Assembly: GCF_050896395.1 (NCBI RefSeq)
Contig: NZ_JBPBBA010000023.1
Location: forward strand, 1-64,000
Direction: 5' to 3'
DNA from: Nioella aestuarii
GTDB lineage: Bacteria > Pseudomonadota > Alphaproteobacteria > Rhodobacterales > Rhodobacteraceae
Length of the DNA: 64,000 nucleotides
Shown piece after piece: positions 16,320 through 26,724 of this stretch. Position 1 is the stretch's first letter. Each line of letters starts with the position of its first letter. The notes beneath the pieces were generated by a model, which was given only the letters and a program-made list of their open reading frames with translations, had not been told where the DNA came from and ran no database searches. The translations under genes were made by a program, and so were the position numbers.

Positions 16320-17101
16320 CGGCCTTTGAACTCCGGCTGGCGCTTCGACAGGAAGGCGCTGACACCCTCCGCATAGTCGGCGCTTTCCCCGCAGGTTTTC
16401 ATGGCCTCTGCTTCCAGGTCGAGCTGATCGGAGAGCGTGTTGGTGGCGGCGGCCTGAATGCAGTGTTTTGTCAGTCCAAGGCCAAGCGTGGGGCCAGCGG
16501 CAAGGCGCGCGGTCAGTGCGCGGGCCTCGTCCATCAACTGATCATCCGGGTAGGTGCGCCAGATCAGGCCCCAATCGGCGGCGGTTTGGGCGGGCAGGGG
16601 CTCGGCCGTCATGGCCAGCGCCTTGGCGCGCGCTTCGCCCAGAAGGCGGGGCAGGTGCCAGCTGCCGCCGGTATCGGGGACAAGACCCACCTTGCTGAAG
16701 GCCTGAATGAACTTGGCCGTGTCTGCCGCCAGAACGATGTCGCAGGCCAAGGCAAGGCTGACGCCCGCGCCCGCAGCAACGCCGTTTACGGCGCAGATGA
16801 CCGGCAGGCGCATGTCCCGGATGAGGCGCACGAGGGGGGCATAGAAGGTGCGGACGGTGTGGCCCAGATCGGGTGGGCCGTCCATTTTCGAGGGGTCGCG
16901 GTCGCCCAGATCCTGCCCGGCACAGAAGCCTCTGCCTGCCCCGGTCAGCAGGATCGCCCGGGCACCGGACTCGCGCGCCTCGGTCAGGGCCGCACGCAGG
17001 GCAAGGTGCATTTCCTCGTTGAAACTGTTCAGCCGGTCGGGGCGGTTGAGCGTGATTTCACGCCAGGTCCCGTGGTCCGTCACCAATACCGTATCGCTCA
17101 T
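16316..17101 (-). CDS. paaG: 1,2-epoxyphenylacetyl-CoA isomerase
   Basis: The 261-residue crotonase-family protein isomerises the ring epoxide to an oxepin, and also shifts a double bond later in the pathway. GFCAGQDLGDR is at 58-68. Asp143 in KVGLVPDTGGSWHLPRL matches the catalytic Asp of PaaG rather than the glutamate pair of hydratases. It is the first gene of the paaG-I-K-R operon, divergent from the fused hydratase/dehydrogenase across 93 bases that hold an ACCGAACGGT palindrome. Confidence 0.93.
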   Translation of the reverse strand: MSDTVLVTDHGTWREITLNRPDRLNSFNEEMHLALRAALTEARESGARAILLTGAGRGFCAGQDLGDRDPSKMDGPPDLGHTVRTFYAPLVRLIRDMRLPVICAVNGVAAGAGVSLALACDIVLAADTAKFIQAFSKVGLVPDTGGSWHLPRLLGEARAKALAMTAEPLPAQTAADWGLIWRTYPDDQLMDEARALTARLAAGPTLGLGLTKHCIQAAATNTLSDQLDLEAEAMKTCGESADYAEGVSAFLSKRQPEFKGR

Positions 17102-17141
17102 CTGCGGTCTGTCCTCCCTCGCTCAGGAATCTCTTGCATAA

Positions 17142-17151
17142 ACCGAACGGT
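17142..17151. promoter_or_regulatory. Candidate PaaR operator in the divergent paaG / hydratase-dehydrogenase promoter
   Basis: ACCGAACGGT forms an ACCG-NN-CGGT palindrome and continues as TGGTC on one side, giving a longer imperfect repeat over 17141-17156. It sits midway between two divergent paa transcription units (paaG start at 17101, opposite start at 17195). The related GACCATGCGGTC before paaJ supports a common TetR-type (PaaR) operator. Confidence 0.5.
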
Positions 17152-17194
17152 TGGTCAATAAATTCCGCAACACCGAGAGGGAAGGATCATCGTA

Positions 17195-19246
17195 ATGACT
17201 GCTGATATGCCGGTAACTGTCAGAAAAGACGGGGATATCGCTTGGGTCACCATCGACAGTCCACCGGTGAATGCGACGTCTCAGGCGGTGAGGGCCGGGC
17301 TGGAAGGGGCGGTTGAGGCCGTGAAAGGTGCCCGTCTGGCGGTGCTGAAATGCGCAGGCCGAACCTTCATTGCGGGCGGGGACATGTCGGAATTTGACGG
17401 TCCCGCGGCTCTGCCACACCTTCCCGACGTGGTGCAGATGATCGAAGACAGCGAGGTGCCCTTCCTTGCGCTTCTGCACGGTACTGTCTTGGGCGGCGGG
17501 TTCGAGATTGCCATGGGCTGCGCATGGCGCTTCGCCGCGCCAGACACCAAGTTCGGCCTGCCGGAAGTGAATGTGGGGATCATTCCGGGCGCAGGCGGTA
17601 CGCAACGCGCGCCTCGGCTTGTTGGAATGCACACCGCTATTGAGATGGCCTGTAAGGGGCGTGTGTATTCCGCAGACGAGATGCTGGCACTTGGCGGGGT
17701 GGATCGGATCGAGTCCGATCTGGACGCCGCAGCCCGTGCGTTCGCCGCCGATCTGCCAGAGCGCCCCGTCGCGGTCAGTGCCCGCAGCTGCGAGGCCCTG
17801 AAAGATGCGGATTATGCGGCCAAGGCAGCGGAGATCGCCAAGCGCGCAAAGGGCCAGCAATCGCCGTTGCTGAACCTGGAGGCCCTGCAATGGGCGGCTT
17901 TGCCATTCGCAAAGGGCCAGCCGCTGGAGCGGGCCCGCCATCTGGAGATGCGCGCAGGCGCCGAAAGCCGGGCCTTGCGACACGCATTCTTTGCAGAGCG
18001 GCAGGTGATGAAGCCCAAGGCCATCGAGGGCGCCACCCCGCGCGAGATCGGCCATGTGGCCGTCGTGGGGGGCGGATTGATGGGCGCGGGCATCGCAGCT
18101 TCATGCCTGTCTGCCGGGCTGCGCGTTACCTTGATTGAACGTTCGTCCGAGGAAGCGAGCACTGCTCAGGGCCGGGTTGAAGGCTTGGTTGCGGGGGCAT
18201 TGAAGCGTGGGAAAATCACGCAAGATCAGTACGAAAAGCAGATGACTGCCTTTGCAGCAGCGGACAATTACGCATCAGCCCATGGCGTTGATCTGGCGGT
18301 TGAGGCGGTTTTTGAGGATCTATCGGTCAAGCAGGCGGTCTTTGCGGATCTGGCAAAGCATGTGTCAAAGGACGCGATCCTTGCGACCAATACGTCTTAC
18401 CTCGACCCACAGCAGATTTTCGCGGAGATTCCCAACAAGGCTCGCTGCCTTGGCCTGCATTTCTTCTCACCCGCGCATGTCATGAAGCTGGTAGAGGTTG
18501 TGAACACGCCGGACACCGACCCCGATGTGCTGGCCACTGGATTCCAACTGGCGAAACGGTTGCGCAAGGTCGCCGTTCTGTCGGGCATCTGCGACGGGTT
18601 CATCGGCAACCGGATGCTGTCCGCCTATCGGCGCGAGGCGGAATATCTGCTGGCCGACGGGGCCCTGCCGCACGAGGTGGATGCTGCGATGCGGGGCTTC
18701 GGGATGCCGATGGGGCCGTTTGAATTGCAGGACCTGACAGGGCTTCAGATCGCCTGGGCCAACCGGAAACGGCAGGCAGAGACGCGCGACCCCGCCGAGC
18801 GCTATGAGAGCATTGCCGATACGCTGTGCGAGATGGGCCGCCTTGGGCAGCGCAGCGGCAAGGGTTGGTACGCCTATTCCGAGGGCAGCCGCGCGCCACA
18901 ACGCGATGCGGAGGTTGAGGCGCTGATCGTTGAGTATTCCGCCAAGCGGGGCATCACGCGGCGTATTTACACAGAACAGGACATCCGCGACCGGCTGCTG
19001 GCCGTCTACGCAAATGAAGGCGCGCGGATTGTGGAGGAAGGCATCGCCGAGGATTTTGCGGCGGTCGATATGGTCAAGCTGCACGGCTACGGCTTCCCGC
19101 GCTGGCGGGGCGGGCCGATGCATTATGCGGCGCAGGTTGGATGGGCCGGAATGGCCCGCGTGATGGCAGAGGTCGCGGGGGAAAGCCCCGGATCGTGGGT
19201 CATGGCTGAACATCTTGCGCGTGCGCTGGAAGGAGAACAGACATGA
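17195..19246 (+). CDS. Fused enoyl-CoA hydratase / 3-hydroxyacyl-CoA dehydrogenase (PaaF+PaaH functions)
   Basis: The 683-residue protein joins a crotonase domain (1-270; oxyanion segment FIAGGDM at 58-64, catalytic Glu104 and Glu124) to an NAD-dependent 3-hydroxyacyl-CoA dehydrogenase (about 285-683; GGGLMGAG at 292-299 and HFFSPAHVMKLVEV). The layout is that of FadJ/FadB-type multifunctional enzymes. No separate paaF or paaH exists here, and this gene overlaps paaZ by four bases. The inferred job is hydration and oxidation of 2,3-dehydroadipyl-CoA to 3-oxoadipyl-CoA, with general beta-oxidation possible too. Its start follows GAGGGAAGG. Confidence 0.9.
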   Translation: MTADMPVTVRKDGDIAWVTIDSPPVNATSQAVRAGLEGAVEAVKGARLAVLKCAGRTFIAGGDMSEFDGPAALPHLPDVVQMIEDSEVPFLALLHGTVLGGGFEIAMGCAWRFAAPDTKFGLPEVNVGIIPGAGGTQRAPRLVGMHTAIEMACKGRVYSADEMLALGGVDRIESDLDAAARAFAADLPERPVAVSARSCEALKDADYAAKAAEIAKRAKGQQSPLLNLEALQWAALPFAKGQPLERARHLEMRAGAESRALRHAFFAERQVMKPKAIEGATPREIGHVAVVGGGLMGAGIAASCLSAGLRVTLIERSSEEASTAQGRVEGLVAGALKRGKITQDQYEKQMTAFAAADNYASAHGVDLAVEAVFEDLSVKQAVFADLAKHVSKDAILATNTSYLDPQQIFAEIPNKARCLGLHFFSPAHVMKLVEVVNTPDTDPDVLATGFQLAKRLRKVAVLSGICDGFIGNRMLSAYRREAEYLLADGALPHEVDAAMRGFGMPMGPFELQDLTGLQIAWANRKRQAETRDPAERYESIADTLCEMGRLGQRSGKGWYAYSEGSRAPQRDAEVEALIVEYSAKRGITRRIYTEQDIRDRLLAVYANEGARIVEEGIAEDFAAVDMVKLHGYGFPRWRGGPMHYAAQVGWAGMARVMAEVAGESPGSWVMAEHLARALEGEQT

Positions 19247-21261
19247 GCCTGCTGGATATTCGAAGCTTCGCCGCGGGCGAATGGATCGCCCCCGACGCCT
19301 CGGCACGGATGATCGCAAGCGCGGTGACGGGCGAGCCGATGGCTCGGGCGGGATCGGCCCTGCCGGTGCAGGACATGCTGGATTATGCGCGCAATTTTGG
19401 CGGCCCGGCCTTGCGGGCAATGACCTTTCATGACCGTGCGCGGATGCTGAAGGCGCTGGCGCTGGAACTGGGCAAGCACAAGCAGGCGCTCTACGACCTG
19501 TCTTTTAGCACCGGGGCCACGCAATCCGACCACCTGATCGATATCGACGGCGGCATCGGCACGATGTTTGTCTTCGCCTCCAAGGGGCGGCGGGAAATGC
19601 CGGATGGGCATGTGTATCTGGATGGTGAGGTGGAGCAGCTGAGCCGCAATGGCACCTTCCTGGGCCAGCATATTGCGACGCCGTTGCAAGGGGTGGCGGT
19701 TCACATCAATGCGTTCAACTTCCCCGTTTGGGGGATGCTGGAAAAGCTGGCGCCGACGCTGCTGGCGGGGGTGCCGGCGATTGTGAAACCGGCGACGGCC
19801 ACCTGTTATGTGACCGAACTGGCCGTCCGTATCATGCTGGAAAGCGGCATCCTGCCAGCGGGCGCGCTGCAACTGGTGTCGGGCGGGGTGGGCGATATGC
19901 TCGACCGGCTTGGCTGTCAGGATGTGGTAAGCTTCACCGGCTCTGCACAGACGGCTGTGGCGCTGCGGTCGAACCCTGTGATCCTGCGCAATTCGGTGCG
20001 CTTCGTGGCGGAGCAGGACAGTCTGAACGCCTCGGTCCTTGGCCCCGATGCCGTGGCAGGCACGCCGGAGTTTGACCTGTTCGTCAAGGAAGTCACGCGA
20101 GAGATGACCACGAAAGCAGGCCAGAAATGCACGGCCATTCGCCGGATCATCGCGCCTGAAGGATCCGTGCCGGCGCTGATTGATGCGCTGTCGGCCCGGC
20201 TTGGCAGCACCAAAGTGGGCAACCCGCAGGATGAGGGCGTGCGCATGGGGGCGCTGGTCAGCGCTTCGCAAAAGGCCGATGTGTTGGAGAAAGCCGCCTT
20301 GATCGGGGCAGAAGCGGAGCGGGTCTTTGGCGACCCGGACAATTTCGACATGGCCGGATCGAACGGCGCGTTCCTGCCCCCGATGCTGTTTCATTGCGCC
20401 GATCCCGACGGGGCCGAACGTGTGCATGACACCGAGGCCTTCGGGCCGGTCAGCACAATCATGGGCTATCGCGATATGGGCCATGCCATTGAACTGGCGA
20501 ACCGGGGGCAGGGGTCTTTGGTGGCGTCCGTCATCACCCATGACCCCGCCGTTGCCCGCGATGTGGCGCTTGGATCAGGGGCGTTTCACGGGCGGCTCTA
20601 TTTCAACAATCGTGACTCGATGAAGGAAAGCACCGGCCATGGCTCGCCCCTGCCGCATATGGTTCACGGTGGGCCAGGCCGGGCTGGCGGCGGCGAGGAA
20701 ATGGGCGGCATTCGCGGCGTGATGCATTACATGCAGCGAACTGCCATTCAGGGCAGCCCCGACATTCTGTCCGCCATCGGTGGTACTTGGGTGCCAGGCG
20801 CGTCAGAGATTGACGCAGGTGCACATCCCTTTACCCGCCGCTTCGATCAGTTGGAAATCGGAGAGACAATCCACACCGATCCCCGCGTAGTGACGCTGGA
20901 CGATATCGAGCATTTCGCTCATTTCACCGGCGATACCTTCTATGCTCACATGGATGACGAAGCTGCCAAACGGAACCCGTTCTTTCCCGGTCGCGTCGCG
21001 CATGGCTATCTGCTGCTGTCCTTTGCGGCGGGTCTGTTCGTGGAACCGAACGAAGGCCCGGTTCTGGCCAATACCGGGCTGGACGGCTTGCGTTTCATGA
21101 AGCCGGTGCAGGCGGGCGATGCGATCAAGGTGCGCCTGTCGGTCAAGAAGAAGACCAGGCGAAATGACGACTACGGCGAGGTGCGGTGGCACGTAACACT
21201 GACCAATCAGGATGACGAACAGGTTGCGGAATACGAACTGCTTACGATGAATGCCTTCTGA
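19243..21261 (+). CDS. paaZ: Oxepin-CoA hydrolase / 3-oxo-5,6-dehydrosuberyl-CoA semialdehyde dehydrogenase
   Basis: The 672-residue bifunctional enzyme has an N-terminal aldehyde dehydrogenase domain (1-515; Glu257 and nucleophile Cys296 in KAGQKCTAIRR) and a C-terminal MaoC-type (R)-hydratase domain (about 530-672; Asp564 and His569 in GDTFYAHMD). The hydratase opens the oxepin ring, and the aldehyde made is oxidised by the other domain before it can cyclise. Catalytic residues and length match E. coli PaaZ almost position for position. Its ATGA start overlaps the preceding gene. Confidence 0.95.
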   Translation: MSLLDIRSFAAGEWIAPDASARMIASAVTGEPMARAGSALPVQDMLDYARNFGGPALRAMTFHDRARMLKALALELGKHKQALYDLSFSTGATQSDHLIDIDGGIGTMFVFASKGRREMPDGHVYLDGEVEQLSRNGTFLGQHIATPLQGVAVHINAFNFPVWGMLEKLAPTLLAGVPAIVKPATATCYVTELAVRIMLESGILPAGALQLVSGGVGDMLDRLGCQDVVSFTGSAQTAVALRSNPVILRNSVRFVAEQDSLNASVLGPDAVAGTPEFDLFVKEVTREMTTKAGQKCTAIRRIIAPEGSVPALIDALSARLGSTKVGNPQDEGVRMGALVSASQKADVLEKAALIGAEAERVFGDPDNFDMAGSNGAFLPPMLFHCADPDGAERVHDTEAFGPVSTIMGYRDMGHAIELANRGQGSLVASVITHDPAVARDVALGSGAFHGRLYFNNRDSMKESTGHGSPLPHMVHGGPGRAGGGEEMGGIRGVMHYMQRTAIQGSPDILSAIGGTWVPGASEIDAGAHPFTRRFDQLEIGETIHTDPRVVTLDDIEHFAHFTGDTFYAHMDDEAAKRNPFFPGRVAHGYLLLSFAAGLFVEPNEGPVLANTGLDGLRFMKPVQAGDAIKVRLSVKKKTRRNDDYGEVRWHVTLTNQDDEQVAEYELLTMNAF

Positions 21262-21300
21262 GATTGGCAGCCGGGGCGTGGCCTGCGTATAGTCGCGGCC

Positions 21301-22110
21301 ATGGGGACGCAAAGCCAGACTTTCATTGACGCGGCAGCATTGCTTACGAGGGGCGAGAGCCACCGCGTCTGGTCTCTGATCGTGACCATTTTTGGTGACC
21401 TTGCCCGGCGCGAAGGCGAAGGGATCAGCGGCGCGGTTCTAACTCGTCTGGTGGGATTGATGGGGATCAAGCCAGAAGCGACACGCGTGGCATTGTTTCG
21501 GTTGCGAAAGGATGGCTGGATCGACAGCGTGCGCGAAGGACGGGGCAGTCTGCATTGTCTGACGCAATTGGGCCGTCGCCAGAGCGCCGAAGCAAGCCCC
21601 CGTATATACGATGCAGAGCGGCAGTTTCCTGAGTACTGGCATCTTCTGGTGTCCGGATCGGGCGAGCAGACCGGGCGCGGGCAGCTCGATAGCCTGCTGC
21701 TGACGGGCGACTATCTGCCCGTGGGGGCGCAGGCCGTGATTGGACCGGGACGATTGCCCGATGATCTGAAGGGCCTTTTGGGGGTGGAGGCCGACCGCTT
21801 TTTCATCCCCGGCTGGCTGCATGACCAGATCTGCCCGCCCGAGTTGATGGCGCAGTATCTGGCCCTGGAAAATGACCTTCGCGCGGTTCTGGAACGACTG
21901 CACAATGCGCCGCTTGTTTCGGTCGAGGAAGCTGCGGCCTTGCGGCTGCTGATCGTTCATAGCTGGCGGCGCCTGCTGTTCCGTCATTCTGACCTACCGG
22001 ACTGGTTTTTCCCGGAAGGCTGGCCGGGCCCCACCTGCCGGAGCCAGTTCCGAACCCTGATGGATCTGCTTCCGGTGCCGGAGCTTTCGTCGCTGGAAGA
22101 GCTGCGGTAG
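21301..22110 (+). CDS. paaX: PaaX-family transcriptional repressor
   Basis: The 269-residue protein has an N-terminal winged helix followed by the PaaX ligand domain. The SRVWSLIVTIFGDLARREG-like start, LVGLMGIKPEATRVALFRL and DGWIDSVREGR are typical of the family. PaaX represses paa genes and is released by phenylacetyl-CoA. It follows paaZ by 39 bases on the same strand. Its presence next to a TetR-type PaaR means two repressors of the same pathway in one cluster. Confidence 0.9.
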   Translation: MGTQSQTFIDAAALLTRGESHRVWSLIVTIFGDLARREGEGISGAVLTRLVGLMGIKPEATRVALFRLRKDGWIDSVREGRGSLHCLTQLGRRQSAEASPRIYDAERQFPEYWHLLVSGSGEQTGRGQLDSLLLTGDYLPVGAQAVIGPGRLPDDLKGLLGVEADRFFIPGWLHDQICPPELMAQYLALENDLRAVLERLHNAPLVSVEEAAALRLLIVHSWRRLLFRHSDLPDWFFPEGWPGPTCRSQFRTLMDLLPVPELSSLEELR

Positions 22111-22486
22111 CGGCCGAGAATCAGTGCGGTTTTGACTGCGAATCGCAGGTTCTTTCCTCGGACGGGGGCCGCGTGAGATTCCTGACCGCCTGTCAGGCTG
22201 CGTCTTGTTTGTATTTGCACGACTTGCAGAGCCAAGGGCAGATATTGTGCAACCCCTTAATCTGATTGCCTAACAATCACCCATCTATTGGGCATTCGAA
22301 CTAATTTTCTTGCGGGGGCTGGACGGCATCGACTTTGCCCTTAGACTACGACTCAGGACATATGTGTCGGTTTTTGCCGGTGTTTCGTCGCAAGACGTGC
22401 CAGAAACCTACGCAGATGCATAAAGAATGGCCGTTAGAGCCGAGAATAAGAACCAGCGCCCCGGCGCCGGACATCAGGGAAGAAAC
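22111..22486. other. Intergenic region after paaX
   Basis: This 376-base gap shows no credible gene. Two perfect inverted repeats lie near its left end: CTGCGA-A-TCGCAG at 22136-22148 and CCTGAC-CGCCT-GTCAGG at 22181-22197. The second is followed by a T-rich stretch, so it may be the paaX terminator. The AT-richer stretch from about 22250 to 22420 is the likely promoter region of the downstream ABC transporter operon. I recognise no operator in it. Confidence 0.5.
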
Positions 22487-23587
22487 ATGAACGCGAGTTC
22501 CGGATCGGAAAACTTCGTGGTCTTCGACCGCGTGCAGAAAAGCTACGATGGCGAAACGCTTGTCGTAAAAGATCTCAACCTCAGCATCGGCCAGGGCGAA
22601 TTTCTGACCATGCTCGGGCCGTCAGGATCGGGAAAAACCACCTGTTTGATGATGTTGGCCGGGTTCGAGACCGCGACGCATGGGGAAATTCTGTTGGGCG
22701 GGCAGCCGATCAACAATATCCCCCCGCACAAGCGCGGAATTGGCATGGTTTTCCAGAACTACGCCCTGTTCCCGCATATGACGGTGGCAGAAAACCTCGC
22801 CTTCCCGCTTCAGGTCCGCAACATGGGCAAGTCGGATCAGGAAGAAAAGGTCAAACGTGCACTGGATATGGTGCAGATGGGCGCCTTTGGTGGCCGTCGC
22901 CCGGCGCAGTTGTCCGGCGGTCAGCAGCAACGGATCGCACTTGCGCGTGCGCTTGTGTTCGAACCCGAGCTGGTACTGATGGACGAACCGCTTGGCGCGC
23001 TGGACAAGCAACTGCGCGAACACATGCAGTTCGAGATCACCAATCTGGCGCATAACCTCGGGATCACCACAGTTTACGTGACCCACGACCAGACCGAAGC
23101 GCTCACCATGTCGGACCGCGTTGCCGTGTTCGACGATGGCCGCATTCAGCAGCTGGCCCCGCCGGATGAGCTATACGAGGCCCCCGAAAACAGCTTCGTT
23201 GCGCAGTTCATCGGTGAAAACAACACGCTAATGGGCACCGTCAGCAAGATCCAGGGTGATCGCGCTGAGGTGACTCTGGATGATGGTGAGGTGATCGACA
23301 CCAAACCGGTCAATGTCAGCAAGGTTGGTGAGCGCACACTTGTTTCGATCCGTCCTGAACGGGTGGAGTTCAACAAGGACCGCCTGACCCCCGGCGCACA
23401 CACCATCAAGGCGGAAGTGCTGGAGTTCATCTACATGGGTGACATCTATCGCACCCGGCTGCGTGTGGCCGGGAACGAAGATTTCATCATCAAAACCCGT
23501 AACGCCCCCGATCAGCGCCGGCTTCAACCCGGCGAACAGATCGAAATCGGGTGGCGGGCAGAGGATTGCCGGGCGCTGGACGCCTGA
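22487..23587 (+). CDS. ABC transporter ATP-binding protein, polyamine/iron type (PotA-like)
   Basis: The 366-residue protein has Walker A GPSGSGKTT (44-52), signature LSGGQQQR, Walker B LVLMDEPLGALDK, the H-loop in THDQTEALTMSDR, and a C-terminal TOBE regulatory domain (about 270-360). This layout is that of CUT/POPT-family ATPases such as PotA. The ATG at 22487 follows AGGGAAG; an upstream in-frame start at 22427 would add 20 unlikely residues. It energises the two permeases further down the operon. Confidence 0.9.
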   Translation: MNASSGSENFVVFDRVQKSYDGETLVVKDLNLSIGQGEFLTMLGPSGSGKTTCLMMLAGFETATHGEILLGGQPINNIPPHKRGIGMVFQNYALFPHMTVAENLAFPLQVRNMGKSDQEEKVKRALDMVQMGAFGGRRPAQLSGGQQQRIALARALVFEPELVLMDEPLGALDKQLREHMQFEITNLAHNLGITTVYVTHDQTEALTMSDRVAVFDDGRIQQLAPPDELYEAPENSFVAQFIGENNTLMGTVSKIQGDRAEVTLDDGEVIDTKPVNVSKVGERTLVSIRPERVEFNKDRLTPGAHTIKAEVLEFIYMGDIYRTRLRVAGNEDFIIKTRNAPDQRRLQPGEQIEIGWRAEDCRALDA

Positions 23588-23658
23588 GCAACGGATCCGC
23601 CTGTCGGAAGATAGGCGGCGTCCAAACTTAAAAAAGACGACCAACAGAGGAGAGACTC

Positions 23659-24774
<1,116 letters not shown>

Positions 24775-24786
24775 GGCGATCGTAGC

Positions 24787-24806
24787 GGCGGGGTTCGCGC
24801 CCCGCC
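24787..24806 (+). terminator. Intra-operon attenuator hairpin after the binding-protein gene
   Basis: GGCGGGG and CCCCGCC are perfect arms around a TTCGCG loop, 12 bases after the stop codon. No T tract follows, so it is more likely an mRNA-stabilising or partially terminating hairpin between binding protein and permease genes than a full terminator. Confidence 0.55.
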
Positions 24807-24875
24807 CTATGCCAAATGACACGGCAAGGCGGAGAGATTTCGCCTTGTCCGTTCACCACGAAAGGCAGGGGACAG

Positions 24876-25166
24876 ATGCCTAAAGGGTATATTATCGGAC
24901 ATATCACCGTCACTGATCCTGACGCCTATCTGGAATACATCCGGCAAGACACGCCGATCCTTCAGAACCTGGGCGCCAAGTTCATTGTCCGGGGTGGGCA
25001 GTCGGAAGTGCCGGAAGGCGAGACCCTTGAACGCCATGTGGTGATCGAGTTCCCAAGCTACGAGGCCGCAAAGGCCGCTTATTACGATCCAGAATATCAG
25101 GAAGTGGCCAAAATTCGCCGGGCCTCGGCGGATAGTGTCATGATCCTAGTGGAAGGCCACGAATGA
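24876..25166 (+). CDS. DUF1330 family protein embedded in the ABC operon
   Basis: The 96-residue protein begins PKGYIIGHITVTDPDAYLEY and shows the dimeric alpha/beta-barrel pattern of DUF1330 (EFPSYEAAKAAYYDPEYQEV). The family's function is unknown; related folds are monooxygenase-like or small-molecule binding. AGGCAGGGG precedes the ATG. The gene overlaps the downstream permease by four bases (ATGA), so its product is made in step with the transporter. An enzyme acting on the imported substrate is an inference. Confidence 0.85.
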   Translation: MPKGYIIGHITVTDPDAYLEYIRQDTPILQNLGAKFIVRGGQSEVPEGETLERHVVIEFPSYEAAKAAYYDPEYQEVAKIRRASADSVMILVEGHE

Positions 25167-26719
25167 CCGACAATACGGCACAGACCCCCGCAGGCCCGGT
25201 ACTGGCCGCCGACGGGCGCCCTCTGAAAGCGAGCTTGAACCGTGCGCTCCGGGCCCAGAAAATCCGCGCGCTGCTGCTGATTGCGCCGCTGCTTCTGTTC
25301 ATCCTGATCACCTTCATCCTCCCGATTGCGGACATGCTGTTCCGGTCGGTCGAGAATGAGATCGTGCGAGAGACGCTGCCGCGCACTGTTGCCGCGATGG
25401 AGGAGTGGGAAAACCACGAAGAAGCGCCGGGCGAAGACGTGTATGCGGGGCTGTATATCGACCTGTTCGAGGCCGCCGAGTTCCGCCGCCACACCCGTGT
25501 GGGCAGCCGTCTGAACTATGAGATGACGGGAATCTCATCGCTGTTCCGGCAGGCCGGTCGCGGTGTTGGCCGATTTGACACCGATATCTACACCGATCAA
25601 TTCACTGAACTGGATGCAGCCTGGGCCGATTATGGTACCTGGAGCGAGCTGATGGGCGACAGCGCCATCCGAGCTGCGCTGCCCGAGACAGCCGACGCGT
25701 TTGACACATGGGTTCGGATCACCACCGAGGCCAACAATGATGATCCGGCGGAAGAAGATATCGAGGATTTCGTCTTTTTCTCGCTCTATCGCGACCTGAG
25801 CGGACGCGAGTATTCAGGCAGCAACGCGCTGCTGAACACTGCGGCGCAGGCCGTGGGAGGGTTTGAAAGCATCTCGATCCGCGAACAGTTCGAAGACCTG
25901 GATGAAGACTGGCTGAATCCCGATATCTTAGAGACGATCTGGGTCTATTCGCCCTCTTATACGCCGGGCTACTTCTTGACTGCGATCGACATGCAGCTTT
26001 CGGCAGACGGAATTACAGCACAGCCTGAGGACCGTCAGATCTATGTGACTCTGTTTGGCCGGACGCTGTTCATGTCGCTGGTCATCATGGGCAGCTGCGT
26101 GTTGCTGGGCTATCCGATTGCCTTCCTGCTGGCGAACCTGCCGATGCGCGTGTCGAACGTGCTGATGATCCTGGTTCTGCTGCCGTTCTGGACCTCGCTT
26201 CTGGTGCGGACATCGGCGTGGAAGGTTCTGTTGCAGCAACAGGGTGTGATCAACGACATCCTGGTCTGGGCCGGATTGGTCGCAGATGACGCGCGATTGC
26301 AGCTGATCAACAACCAGACCGGTACGATCATTGCCATGACGCATATCCTGCTGCCCTTCATGATCCTGCCGCTTTATTCGGTGATGCAGACCATCCCGCC
26401 GTCTTATGTGCGCGCTGCCAAGTCACTTGGCGCGACGGATTGGACAGCCTTCTGGCGGGTCTATTTCCCGCAATCCATTCCGGGTATCGGGGCGGGGTGT
26501 ATCCTCGTCTTCATCCTCGCCATCGGCTACTACATCACGCCGGAGCTGGTTGGCGGCAGGACCGGGACGTTCATCTCGAACCGGATTGCCTATCACATCT
26601 CATCGTCGCTCAACTGGGGTCTGGCTGCTGCGCTTGGCAGTATCCTCCTCGGGGTCGTGCTGATCCTGTATTGGATCTATGACCGCATCGTGGGCATCGA
26701 CAACGTGAAGCTGGGGTAA
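25163..26719 (+). CDS. ABC transporter permease with a large extracytoplasmic insertion (PotB-like)
   Basis: The 518-residue protein is much longer than ordinary PotB-type permeases (about 280-300). After the first membrane helix (about 35-60) comes a hydrophilic acidic segment of roughly 230 residues (61-293), then the standard five-helix core. The EAA loop AAKSLGATDWTAFWRVYFP lies near residue 420. The insertion should face the periplasm, where it could contact the binding protein. The start overlaps the DUF1330 gene. Confidence 0.87.
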   Translation: MTDNTAQTPAGPVLAADGRPLKASLNRALRAQKIRALLLIAPLLLFILITFILPIADMLFRSVENEIVRETLPRTVAAMEEWENHEEAPGEDVYAGLYIDLFEAAEFRRHTRVGSRLNYEMTGISSLFRQAGRGVGRFDTDIYTDQFTELDAAWADYGTWSELMGDSAIRAALPETADAFDTWVRITTEANNDDPAEEDIEDFVFFSLYRDLSGREYSGSNALLNTAAQAVGGFESISIREQFEDLDEDWLNPDILETIWVYSPSYTPGYFLTAIDMQLSADGITAQPEDRQIYVTLFGRTLFMSLVIMGSCVLLGYPIAFLLANLPMRVSNVLMILVLLPFWTSLLVRTSAWKVLLQQQGVINDILVWAGLVADDARLQLINNQTGTIIAMTHILLPFMILPLYSVMQTIPPSYVRAAKSLGATDWTAFWRVYFPQSIPGIGAGCILVFILAIGYYITPELVGGRTGTFISNRIAYHISSSLNWGLAAALGSILLGVVLILYWIYDRIVGIDNVKLG

Positions 26720-26724
26720 AGAAC

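Noticed and set aside
19243..21261. Aldehyde dehydrogenase fused to a MaoC hydratase, considered as an unusual fusion.
   Set aside because: It is the standard PaaZ architecture, with catalytic residues at nearly the same positions as in E. coli.
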